Of a stretch of DNA of 64,000 nucleotides, positions 53,022 to 64,000 are shown piece after piece; positions within the stretch are counted from its first letter, which is position 1; every line of letters begins with the position of its first letter. Below the pieces are notes generated by a model, which saw only the letters and a list, made by a program, of their open reading frames with translations, ran no database searches and was not told the DNA's origin. Both the position numbers and the translations under genes were made by a program. This stretch comes from Amphibalanus amphitrite (lineage: Eukaryota; Arthropoda; Thecostraca; Balanomorpha; Balanidae): positions 558,001 to 622,000 of the forward strand of contig NW_024881699.1 of the NCBI RefSeq assembly GCF_019059575.1, written 5' to 3'.

Positions 53022-53390
53022 TAGTGGTGTCAATTTCAGAAAACGTATGTCCAATGTCCGTCCAATGTCCAATACTTACGTCGACTGTCCGTCCAAAAAT
53101 GTCCAAGCCAGCCATTTGTCCAAAGATGTCCGACATCTACGCAATAGTTTACACTCAACACCGTTATTTAATTTGCTTTTAATGTATCGTTACCAGCTCA
53201 AAAGTGTTAGAAAGCTGAGCTTTCTAATAGCCAATCAATGTTAAACACAATTACTTTATACAAATGTTGAGGTGTAGCAAGCGATTGTCTAAAGTTGTCC
53301 AAAGCCTGCTGTCATTGTCCAACCGAATTCCGAATTGGACATTGGACAAAATCGGAATTCCGAAGATTCAAGTTCCGATTGACACCACTA
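53022..53390. mobile_element. 369-bp hAT-like MITE with GTCCAA-rich arms
   Basis: Ends TAGTGGTGTCAAT and ATTGACACCACTA are inverted repeats. The flanks CTAAGTAT (53014-53021) and GTAAGTAT (53391-53398) match at 7 of 8 bases, the 8-bp target duplication typical of hAT elements. GTCCAATGTCC words in the left part face GGACATTGGACAA in the right part. Confidence 0.8.
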
Positions 53391-53398
53391 GTAAGTAT

Positions 53399-54423
53399 GA
53401 ACGGTATGGAAATCAATATGAAGCTGTATAGGTACCAATATCTGACCGGTCACGAGTCAAGTAATTAACATAAGGTTACTTGTACTACTTACTTGAGTCA
53501 CTAACATATTTTTTTATTAAAAAAGATATGTCCTATGCGCTGTAGTCTGGGATTCTCCGTTTTGTATAGTTCGGTAATGCACCTCTCCTGTCAGCATCCC
53601 CAACCACTTTTTTGGGCTATATATAACCATTTTAAAGCGAAATGACAGGACTTTTGGTACCCACGCGTGCCAATTTGCCGTCGGCCATCATGCTTACAAA
53701 TCCAGTCTAGAGTATAAAAATTTGCTTTTAATAAGGGTGCATGGGCTCAGAATTAAACGAGAGATAACCATCCTAAAAAGTTAGATTAAAGTCATCAATA
53801 AATGTTTTTTTTCGGTGTAGGAGACGTGCATTACTGAACGTTGTGGTTTTGTTTCCTCTTGAAGTGCACCCGATCTATTTTTCCCGAGTGTTCCGATCTA
53901 CCGCGATATTTGCGTGGCCGAGACAAAACTGATTTTTGCAGAACTATTTGCTTTCTGGGGCGTGTATTGCGGTCCACCTTTTTACGCAAACTACCAGTTG
54001 AAGACGTTTTAATCCTAAAGTTACTTCATAACACATTTTATGCTCAATAGACAAATGGAAATTTTAAGAGGAATAGAACGGCGCCGAACAATTCCTTCGT
54101 TAAATTAAAAACCGTAACTAAATAACTATGCATAATTTATGCTAATGAAATTGACAAAATGTTGTAAATTATGAAGGAAGGTCACCTATCCATTTCATCA
54201 AATATTATTTATGCTTATTTCATTTTTTTTTCGCCATCAGTTGTCTTCATCAGTCCGTCAAAAATCAAATCATGCTCGTCTGAGCTGGTAACATAGCGGT
54301 GCTCTTTTTTTCGACCCGCCAGCCCGCAATGAGCGGGTATACAAAGCCGGCATGGGTTTAAGCGGGTTGCATCACCAGTACCTACCCTTTTTGGCACTTT
54401 TAGGGAAACACCCTGTAGACTTA
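53399..54423. other. Intergenic: no gene recognised
   Basis: AT-rich. The 69-codon + frame at 53841-54050 has no recognisable content. Confidence 0.4.
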
Positions 54424-57400
54424 TGTCGTCCCGTGTCGTCACCGTCAAGTTATCTGTCGTCACATCTCGTCACCAGCCAGTCTTCTATCGTCACATCCCG
54501 TCGTCGGGCCGTCTACTCGCCTTCTGTCGTCATATCTCTTCACCAGCTAGTATAGTGTCGTCACATCTCATCACAAGCCAGGCTACCAGTCCTCTCGTCA
54601 CATATCGTCACCAGCTAGTTATCTGTCGTCACATCTCGTCAACAGCTTGTGTTCTGTCGTCACATCTCGACACCAGCCAGTACTTCTAGTCTCCCGTCAT
54701 CACATCTCGTCACTAACTAGACTTCTGTCGTCACGTCTCGTCACCGTCAAGTCTTCTGTCGTCACATCTCGTCGCTAGCTAGTTTTCTGTCGTGGCACAT
54801 CTCGTCACCAACTAGTCGTCTGTCGTCACATCCCGTCACCAGCCAGTATACTTGACTTTTTTTCGTCGTATCTCGTCACCAGCTTGTGTTCTAATGTCAC
54901 ATCTCGTCACCAACTGGTCTTCTGTCGCCACGTCTCGTCACCAGCCAGTGTACCTACTAGTCTGTCGTCACATTTCGTTCACTATCTAGTCTCCCAGTCT
55001 TCAATCGTCGCATCACGTCATCAGCGAGTCTACTAGTCTTCTGTCGTCACATCTCGTCGCCAGCTAGTCTTCTGTAGTCAGATCTCGTCATTATCAAGTC
55101 TTCTGTCCTTGCATCTTGTCATCAGCCAGTCTTCCGTCTTCACATCTCGTCACTACCTAGACTTCTGTCGTCACATCTCGTCACCAGCTAGTCGTCTGTC
55201 GTCACATCTCGTCACCAGCCAGTATACTAGACTTCTGTCGTCACGTCGCGTCACCAGCTTATGTTCAGTTGTCACGTCTCGTCACCAGCCAGTAAACTGT
55301 CTTCCCATCTCGTCACCAGCCAGTCTACGAGTCGTCTGTCGTCACATCTCGTTCACTATCTAGTCTCCTAGTCTTCAATCGTCACATCTCGTCATCAGCG
55401 AGTCTACTAGTCGTCTGTCTTCAAATCTCGTCACGGTCAAATCTTCTGTCGTCGCATCTCGTCTCCAGCTAGCCTTCTGTCGTCAGATTTCTTCGTTATC
55501 TAGTCTTCTGTCCTTGCATCTTGTCATCAACCAGTCTCCCGTCGTCACGTCTCGTCACTATCTAGACTTCTGTCGTCACCTCTCGACACTGTCAAGTCTT
55601 CTGTCGTCACATCCCGTCACCGAACCGTCTACTCGTCTTCTGTCGTCACATCTCGTCACCAGCTAGTAAAGTGTCGTCGCATCTTGTCACCAGCCAGATC
55701 ATATCGTCACAGTCATATCGTCACCGTCTATCATATCGTCCTCGTCACCGGCTAGTCTTTTGTCGTCACATCTCGTCACAAGCTAGTCTACTGTCGTCAC
55801 ATCTAATCACCAGCCAGTGTACTGTGGTAACATCTCGTCACCAGCTAGTCTTCTGTCGTCACATCTCGTCACCAGCTAGTAAACTGTCCGCCCATCTCGT
55901 CACCAGCCAGTCCACTAGTGGTTTGTCGTCACATCTCGTTCACTATCTGGTCTCCTAGTCTTCATTCGTCACATCTCGTCATCAACCAGTCTACTAGTCT
56001 TCTGTCGTCACATCTCGTCATCAACCAGTCTACTAGTCTTCTGTCGTCACATCTCGTCACCGACTAGTCTTTTGTCGACATATCTCGTCACAAGCTAGTC
56101 TACTGTCGTCAAACCTTGTCACCAGCCAGTCTACTGTGGTACCATCTCGTCACCAGCTAGTCTTCTGTCGTCATATCTCATCACCAGCTAGTTTTCTGTC
56201 GTCACATCTCGTCACCAGCCAGTCTATTAGTCTTCCGTCGTCACATCTCACCAGCTAGTCTTCTGTTGTCAAATCTCGTCACCAGCTAGTCTTCTGTCGT
56301 CACATCTCGTCACCAGCCAGTCTATTAGTCTTCCGTCGTCACATCTCACCAGCTAGTCTTCTGTTGTCAAATCTCGTCCCAGCTAGTCTTCTGTCGTCAC
56401 ATCTCGTCACCAGCCATTATTCTGTCGTCACATCTCGTCACCAACCAGTCTTCTGTCGTCTCATATCGTCACCAGCTAGTCTTCTATCGTCACATGTCCT
56501 CACCAGTCAGTTTTCTAGTCAACTGTTGTCACATCTCGTCACCAGCCAGTATACTAGTCTTCTGTCGGCACATCTTACCACCAGCTTGTATTCTGTTGTC
56601 AAATCTCGTCACCAACTAATCTTCTCTCGACACATCTCGTCACCAACTAGTCGTCTGTCGCCACATCTCGTCACCCGCCAGTAGACTGTCCTCCCATCTC
56701 GTCACTAGCCAGTCTACTATTGGTCTGTCGTCACATCCTGTTTACTATCTACTTGTCATCTGTCGTCGCATCTCGTCGTCAGCTAGTCTTCTGTCGTCAG
56801 ATTTCGTTATTATCTAGTCTTCTGTTCTTGCCTCTTGTCATCAGCCAGTCTCCCGTTGTCACGTCTCGTCACTACCTAGACTTGCTTCTGTCGTCACTTC
56901 TCGTCACTGTCAGGTCTTCTGTCGTCACATCCCGTCTTCGGACCGTCTACTCGTTTTCTGTCGTCACATCTCGTCACCAGCTTGTAATCTGTGGTCACAT
57001 CTCGTCACCAACTAGTCTTCTGTCGCCACGTCTCGTCACCAGCCAGTAAACTGTCCTCCCATCTCGTCACCAGCCAGTCTACTAGTGATCTGTCGTCACA
57101 TCTCGTTCAATATCTGGTCTCCTAGTCTTCAATCGTCAAAGCACGTCATCAACCAGTCTACTAGTCTTCTGTCGTCACATCTCGTCACCAGCTAGTCCTT
57201 TGTCGACACATCTCGTCACAAGCTAGTCTACTGTCGTCAAATCTCATCACCAGCCAGTCTACTGTGGTAACATCTCGTCACCCGCTAGTCTTCTGTCGTG
57301 AAATCTCGTCACCAGCTAGTCTTTTGTCGTCACATCTCGTCACCAACCATTATTCTGCCGTCACATCTCGTCACCAACCAGTCTTCTGTCGTCTCATATC

Positions 57401-60400
57401 GTCACCAGCTAGTCTTCTATCGACACATATGCTCAGCAGCCAGTATACTAGTCTTCTGTCGGCACATCTTGCCACCAGCTTGTGTTTTGTTGTCACATCA
57501 CATCACCAACTAGTCTTCTCTCGTCACATCTCGTCACCAACTAGTCGTCTGTCGCCACATCTCGTCACCAGCCAGTAGACTGTCTTCCCATCTCGTCACC
57601 AGCCAGTCTACTAGTAGTGTGTCGTCACATGTCGTTTGCTATCTATTTTTCTAGTAGTCTTCAATCGTTACATTTCGTCATCATCCAGTCTACTAGTCTT
57701 CTGGCGTCACATCTCGTCATTATCTAGTCTTCTGTCCATTTTGTCATCAACCAGTCTCCCGTCGTCACATCTCGTCAATACCTAGACTTCTGTCGACACG
57801 TCTATTCACCGTCAAGACTTCTTTCTTCACGTCTCCTCACCAGCCAGTCTTCTGTCATCACATCCCGTCATCAGGCCGTCTACTCGTCTTCTGTCGTCAC
57901 ATATCGTCACCAGCTAGTCCTCTGTGGTCACATCCCGTCACCAACTAGTCTTCTATCGTCACATCTCGTCACCAGCTAGTCGTCTGTCGTCACATTTCGT
58001 CATCAGCTTGTGTTCTGTTGTCACATCTCGTTACCAACTAATCTTCTCTCGACACATCTCGTCACCAACTAGTCTTCTGTCGCGACGTCACGTCACCAGC
58101 CAGTAACTGTCGTCCCATCTCGTCACCAGCCAGTCTACCAGTGGTCTGTCGTCACATCTCGTTTACTATATAGTCTCCTAGTCTTCAATCGTCACATCCG
58201 GTCATCAGCCAGTCTAATAGTCTTCTGTCGTCACATGTCGTCATTATCTAGTCTTCTGTCCATCTTGTTATCAACTAGTCCCCCGTCGTCACATCTCGTC
58301 AATACCTAGACTTCTGTCGTCACGTCTTATCACCGTCAAGACTTCTGTCTTCACGTCCCCTCACCAGCCAGTCTTCTGTCATCACATCCCGTCATCAGGC
58401 CGTCTACTCGTCTTCTGTCGTCACATCTCGTCACCAGCATATCTACCAGTCTTCTATCGTCACATATCGTCACCAGCTAGTCTTCTGTGGTCAAATCTCG
58501 TCACCAACTAGTCTTCTATCGTCACATCTCGTCACCAGCTAGTCGTCTGTCGTCACATTTCGTCACCAGCCAGTATACTAGACTTTTGTCGTCACATCTC
58601 GTCACCAGCTTGTGTTCTGTTGTCATATCTCGTCACCAACTAGTCTTCTGTCGCCACGTCAAGTCACCAGCCAGTAACTGTCCTCCCATCTCGTCACCTC
58701 TCGTCACATCTCGTTCACTATCTAGTCTCCTAGTCTTCAATCGTCACATCTCGTCATCAGCGAGTCTACTAGTCGTCTGCCGTCACATCTCGTCATTATA
58801 TTGTTTTCTGTCCTTGCATTTTGTCATTAGCCAGTCTCCTGTCGTCACATCTCGTCACTACCCTAGACTTCTGTCGTCACGTCTCGTCACCGTCAAGTCT
58901 TCTGTCATCACATCTCGTTACCAGTCAGTCTTCTGTCGTCACATCCCGTTATCGGGTCGGCTACTTCTGTCGTCACATTTCGTCATCAGCTAGTATAGTG
59001 TCGTCACATCTCGTCACCAGCCAGTCTACCAGTCTTTTGTCGTCACATATGGTCAGCAGCTAGTCTTCTGTCGTCACATCTCGTCACCAGCTTACGTTCT
59101 GTCGTCATACCTCGTCACAAGACAGTCTACTAGTCTCCCGTCGTCACATCTCGTCACTACCTTGAATCCTGTAGTCACGTCTTGTCACTGTCAAGTCTTC
59201 TGTCGTCACATATCTTCGCTAGCTAGTCTTATGTCGTCACATCTCGCCACCAGCTAGTCGTCTCCTCACATTTCGTCACCAGCCAGTATACCAGACTTCT
59301 TTCGCCACATCTCTTCATCAGCTTCTGGTCTGTTGTCACATCTCGTCACCAACTAGTCTTCTGTCGCCACGTCTCGTCACCAGCCGTAAACTGTCCTCCT
59401 GTCTCGTTACCAGCCAGTCTACTAGTCTCTGTCGTCACATCTCGTTCACTGTCTAGTCTCCTAGTCTTCAATCGTCACATCTCGTCGTCAGCCAGTCTAC
59501 TAGTCTCCTGTCGTCACATTTCGTCACGGTCAAGTCTTCTGTCGTCGCATATCGTCGCCAGCTAGTCTTCTGTCGTCAAATTTCGTCATTATCTAGTCTT
59601 CTGTCCTTTCATCTTGCCATCAGCCAATCTCCCGTCGTCGCATCTCGTCACTGCCTAGATTTCTGTCGTCACGTCTCGTCACTGTCAAATCTTCTGTCGT
59701 CACATCCCGTCATCGGACCGTCTACTCGTCTTCTGTCGTCACGTCTAGTCACCAGCTAGTAAAGTGTCGTCGCATATTGTCACCTGCCAGCTTGTCTACT
59801 AGTCTCTTGTCATCACATCTCGTCATCAGCCAGGCTTCCAATTTCCAGTCTTCTGTCGTCACATCTCGTTACCCTCCAACTCGCTGGCGTCACATCGCGT
59901 CATCGGTCAATTTGCTGTTGTCACATCGCGTCATTGGCCAGTCTGCTAGTCTTCTGTGGTCACATCTCATCCAGCCTGCTGTCGTCACATCTCGTCACCA
60001 CCTCGAACGTCACCACCTCGAAACAGTCGCCCCCGGCAACTGTTTTGTCGTTACATCTTGACACCAGCTTGTCTTCTGTTGTCATTTGCTCGTCACCAAC
60101 CACAGATAACATGAACTACCATGTCGTCACCGTTTAATCATTTCTCGCCACATCTCGTCACCAGCTAGTCTTCTGTCGTCACATCTCATCACCAGCTACT
60201 CAACTGTGGTCACATCTCGTCACCAGCTAGTCTTCTGTGTCGCGCACATCTCGTCACCACTTGGCCTCCTGTTTTTACGCGTCGTCACCAGTCAATTTAC
60301 TAGTACTCTACACCTTCCAAGTCTCGTCACCGTTTAGTCTTCTGTCTTCACATCGCGTCACCAGGTTGTCTTCGGTCCTTGCATCTTGTCATCAACCAGT

Positions 60401-61925
60401 TTTTTGTCGTCATATCTCGTCAACAGCTAGTCTGCTGCCGTCACATCTCGTCACCAGTCAGTCTTCTGTCGTCACATTTCGTCAATAGCCAGCCTACTAG
60501 CCTTCCGTCGTCACATCTCGTCACCATCTAGTATATATTAGTCTACTGTCGTTACATCTCGTCACCAGCCAGTCTTCTGTCGTCACATTTCGTCACCAGC
60601 CAGCCTACTAGCCTTCCGTCGTCACATCTCGTCATCATCTAGTATATATTAGTCTACTGTCGTTACATCTCGTCACCAGCCAGTCTTCTAGTCTTCTGTC
60701 GTGACATGTCGTCACCACCCAGTCTTCTGTCGTCGCCAGCCAGCCTACTAGACTTCTGCCGTCACATCTCGTCTCGGTCTAGTCTTTTGTCGTCACATCC
60801 CGTCACCAGCCATTCTGCTGGTCTTTGGTCATCGCATCTCGTCACCACCCAGTCCACTAGTCTTCTATCGTCACATCTCGTCACCGTCTAGTCTTCTCTA
60901 GTGACATCTCGTCACCAGCTAGTTTTTTGTCATCACGTCTCGTCACCAGCCAGTCTTCTGTCGCCACATCTTGTCACCAGCCAGTCTATTTGTTTTTTGT
61001 CGTCACATTGCGTCACCAGCCAGTCATACTGGTGTTCTGTCTTGTCGTTGCATATCGTCACCGTCTACTCTTCTGTCGTTGCATCTCGTTACCAGCCAGT
61101 CTGCTTATCTTTGTCGTCACATCTCGTCACCAGCAAGTCTACTATCGTAGCCTTTCATCACCATCCAGTACATCTCGTCATCAGCAAGACACTTTCGTCC
61201 CAACTCGTCAGCAGCCAGCCTTCTAGTCTTCCGTCGTCTTATCTCGTCACCATCCAGGACAGCTCGTCACCTGCCAGTCATCTCTCGTCACCTGGTAGTC
61301 TTCTGTTATAATTTTTTCGTCAACAGACAGTCTTCTATCCTTCTGTCGTCATATCTCGTCACCACCTATCCTGCTGTCGTCACATCTCGTTCCCATCCAG
61401 TGTACTAGTTTTGTCGTCACACCGCGTCGCCAGCTGGTCTTCTTTCGTCACGTCTCGTCATTAGCCATTCTACCAGTCCTGTGCTGTCTCGTCTCGTCAC
61501 CAGCCAGTAAACGGTCGTCACATCTTGTCACCAGCCAGTCTACTGTCGTCACATCTCGTCACCAGCTAGTCTACTAGTCTGCTGTTGTCTCATCTGCTCA
61601 CCAACTAGTCTTTTGTCGTCACATCTTATGGCCATCTATCTCATCTTTTCTCCAGCCAATCTACTCATGTTCTTCGTCACATGATCGACACCAACCAGTC
61701 TACTGTCGTATCATCTCGTCACTAGCAGTCTATTTGTCCTATGTCTTCACATCTCGCCACAGCTCGCTACTAACTGGTCTTTAATCGCCACGTCTCGTTA
61801 CCAGCTAGCCTTCTGTGGTCACATCTCGTCTTTGTTTGTTTTAAGTCGTCACACCTCGCCACTAGCAAGTCTCCTGTCGTCATATCACTTCACCAGCTAG
61901 TCCTCTATCTTGTCTCAATGTCTCG
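54424..61925 (+). repeat. 7.5-kb minisatellite, 31/39-bp units with higher-order organisation
   Basis: The basic unit is TCGTCACATCTCGTCACC followed by AGCTAGTCTTCTG (31 bp); a longer form has AGCCAGTCTACTAGTCTTCTG (39 bp). It recurs over 150 times by rough estimate from the length, with substitutions everywhere. A marker variant (TAGTCTTCAATCGTCACATC) recurs near 55370, 55950, 57126, 58168, 58731 and 59462, which indicates higher-order blocks of some 500-700 bp in the middle of the array. The 31-bp period shifts frame each unit, so the many His/Ser/Val-rich open frames are artefacts. Confidence 0.95.
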
Positions 61926-62576
61926 TAAGCAGGCAGGCCTATTTAAATCGGTACATTTTTACCTAGTGGGCTGGTCTGCTGTTCAACTTTTTATCACCAG
62001 CCAGTCAACATGCATGGGTGTCAGCTCGCCCGCATATTTCCAATGTTGCCAACCACCAGTTGCTCTGAGCTAAGGCCTTGTTTCATTCAAGTAATTTTTA
62101 TATCGTAGCACATACTGCTTCTGCTCGTATGATCAGCTTAACTTATGATGAATTTGGAAAGATGTATTGAGCTGGCATCTCGTCTTTTGCATGAAATTGA
62201 TCGTGTCCTGTATGTAGTATGCTAACGACGTCTTTATAATCTGTGTTCTATTATTATCAAATCCGTTGCGTCTACAAATCCAATTACTCCAGAGTGTTAT
62301 GCCAATAGGGAAGATCACTGTGGGGTGATCTGATGTGGCACTATCCGTTAGTGATCACAAAAGAAGTTTTGGGTTAGACTTGGTTTACGCTGAGCACCAA
62401 GCGGCATTGAAGCATTGCAACTCCGGCTACCGCTAATTCCAACTACCTTTTCTCTTAGATGTCTAATTTTTGCTAGCCTCGGGTCGTTTATCTCATCGCA
62501 ATCAAAATATGGACTGACATTTAGTCTACTCAGCACAGTTAAAATTTACGGGTTTGTCGTCATCCAAGCAAAGTTA

Positions 62577-62744
62577 GACGTAGTTTGTGTTTCAAGGAAT
62601 GAGTTCGGCGCTTTTTACACCAATTTGTCACCATTTTTTATAATTATTTGTAGGTACTGAGACGTAGTTTGTGTTTGAAGGAATGGGTTCGGCGCTTTTT
62701 TACACCTATTTGTCACCATTTTTTATAATTGTAGGTACTGGTGC
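62577..62744 (+). repeat. 84-bp tandem duplication
   Basis: GACGTAGTTTGTGTTT at 62577 and again at 62661 start two copies that share GGAATGRGTTCGGCGCTTTTT and TTGTCACCATTTTTTATAATT. Confidence 0.85.
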
Positions 62745-64000
62745 TAATTCGTTGACTGTGTGCCAATTATGGAAGGTTACTGAGAAAACCTGTATGATCT
62801 TTTAGCATTTTCTTAACGATTGAATTTCTTTCAACCTAGTTTTGTCTCGGCCATGTTTTGAAGTTAAACGTACCTTTTTTGTGTAACTCATTTTTATTTC
62901 ATTTATGACGGCTGATGCGCGTATCTTTGGCTTCATTTTAAAACGAGTCTTTTTGGTAATGCCTACAAGACTACTGAAGAAGCGACTTCCGGATGCGGTG
63001 TGTATAATCTTACATCGGTAAGTAAGTGAAAATCCTATATCCTCAGCATTAATGCCTTTCGTTTCAATCCTATCGTATCACCGGGGTTCCTACCAGCTCT
63101 AATTGGTTTAGATTTAATATTGTCATCACAATACAACGCCAGAATAAAACGCACGTACACCGACGTTCATTCAATTGACATATAACACTATAAATGATGC
63201 GCTACGCACGCTGCCTATAGAAACAGACAAACAACAAACACAGACTTACGTAAGTATATAGTTGAGTGACGGTAGAAATCGCACAGACAGCGCCGATTTA
63301 TGAAGTATAAAAATGCAATTTCAGCTTCATTTTAAGCCGAAGGATGTGTTATTTTTGGATCTGCTGATCCTCAAAAGGAAACAAAATAAACCTTCGCATT
63401 TACACATGCTAATACGTTTTTTCTACTTTTTGACATATTCCGTCGCAGCGTACGTAAACTCCGTCGCATTTACGTTGCTATTTATTTTCTGCGACAATTT
63501 ACTTTACGGTGAAGATTTTGAAGAAGCCGTGACAACGTTTCCTAAGCAATGTTTTTGTGTGATTCGTGTGTGCTCTGATCAAACAAGGAATGCAGAGTGA
63601 TTGTGAAAATAGCGACTTCTTGGTAAGTACCTTTAAGAATTATTAAAATATGTGCGAGAAGTAGGTATATTTGATTTGTATATTGACGTGTTGGCATGGT
63701 GCATGGAAGCTTTTATTTGAATGCTCTTAAGTATTTTTTTATGGTTAAGAATTCATTTGTATGTTTTATACGTTGTTTTGTGCTTAGAGAGTTAGGTGAT
63801 ATCTTGTATTACGATGAATTTAAAGCAGAAGCATTGCATACGATGCTTCTGCAAAATAGTAGGTACAAAGTTTGGCATTAGTTATAGGTTTAGGTATTAG
63901 TGACCGTAGACCTCTGCATCTGTATACCTACCTCCTACCATATATAGACTTGGGCATACAGAGGTCAATGTCGTAATTTTATTGAATGCGTGACCCATGT
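62745..64000. other. Intergenic: no gene recognised
   Basis: The 95-codon + frame at 63313-63600 is hydrophobic (possible membrane helix L-I-R-F-F-Y-F-L-T-Y-S-V-A-A-Y-V) but I do not recognise it and see no clear splice partners; it could be an exon of a gene that continues past the window. Confidence 0.35.

Noticed and set aside
54424..61925. Possible CRISPR array or a repetitive coding region
   Set aside because: There are no constant repeats with unique spacers; units are contiguous and diverged. The 31-bp period rotates frame, so the long His/Ser/Val-rich open frames are artefacts.

Overview
This is a window from a large eukaryotic, probably arthropod, nuclear genome. I lean towards a crustacean such as a barnacle, on general character only: GC-rich exons in AT-rich, repeat-packed introns, frequent GTAGGTA/TACCTAC words, and insect/crustacean-type short introns near the 3' end. 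Nothing in the window fixes the species. I see no bacterial operons, rRNA or CRISPR.

One gene on the + strand accounts for all the coding sequence I can support. I rebuilt it by hand from reading frame, canonical GT/AG splice sites and intron phase: 17 coding exons from ATG 6680 to TGA 49288, 6852 nt, about 2283 aa, with every junction in phase. The product has a long low-complexity N-terminus (polyP/polyQ, tryptophan-acidic motifs), a predicted coiled coil (exons 2-4), a Ser/Arg-rich stretch with seven Tyr motifs of SH2-docking type (exon 4), acidic linkers (exons 5-8), a PH domain (about residues 1779-1886) and a complete actin-fold domain (about 1911-2283) that appears to have lost the hydrolysis-associated Asp. 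It looks like a cortical or membrane scaffold that ends in a degenerate actin-related module. I do not recognise it by name.

The rest is repeats. (1) Seven TTAA/CTAA-flanked non-autonomous DNA elements (554-3406, 3411-4481, 22426-23474, 28992-29865, 29888-30993, 40400-41567, 51687-52862) have ends starting CCC, as in piggyBac-type elements, and interiors full of AGGTCA/TGACCT pentamers and hexamers. The first is split by a 1.68-kb near-perfect palindrome with two divergent tRNA-like heads; the second carries a nested MITE. (2) Intron 1 holds a 6.9-kb element (12709-19636) with the A1-interior-B1A2-B2 split direct repeats of Ngaro/PAT-like (DIRS-order) retrotransposons, the same 6-bp core at all three junctions, and an SGNH-hydrolase pseudogene inside. 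(3) Several MITEs lie in introns and downstream. (4) A 7.5-kb minisatellite of 31/39-bp units fills 54424-61925.

Layout: 1-5.6 kb repeats; 5.6-6.7 kb probable promoter and 5' UTR; 6.7-49.3 kb the gene with two long introns (15.4 and 10.3 kb) full of elements; 49.3-50.05 kb 3' UTR; 50-64 kb intergenic, mainly one TTAA element, one hAT-like MITE and the minisatellite.
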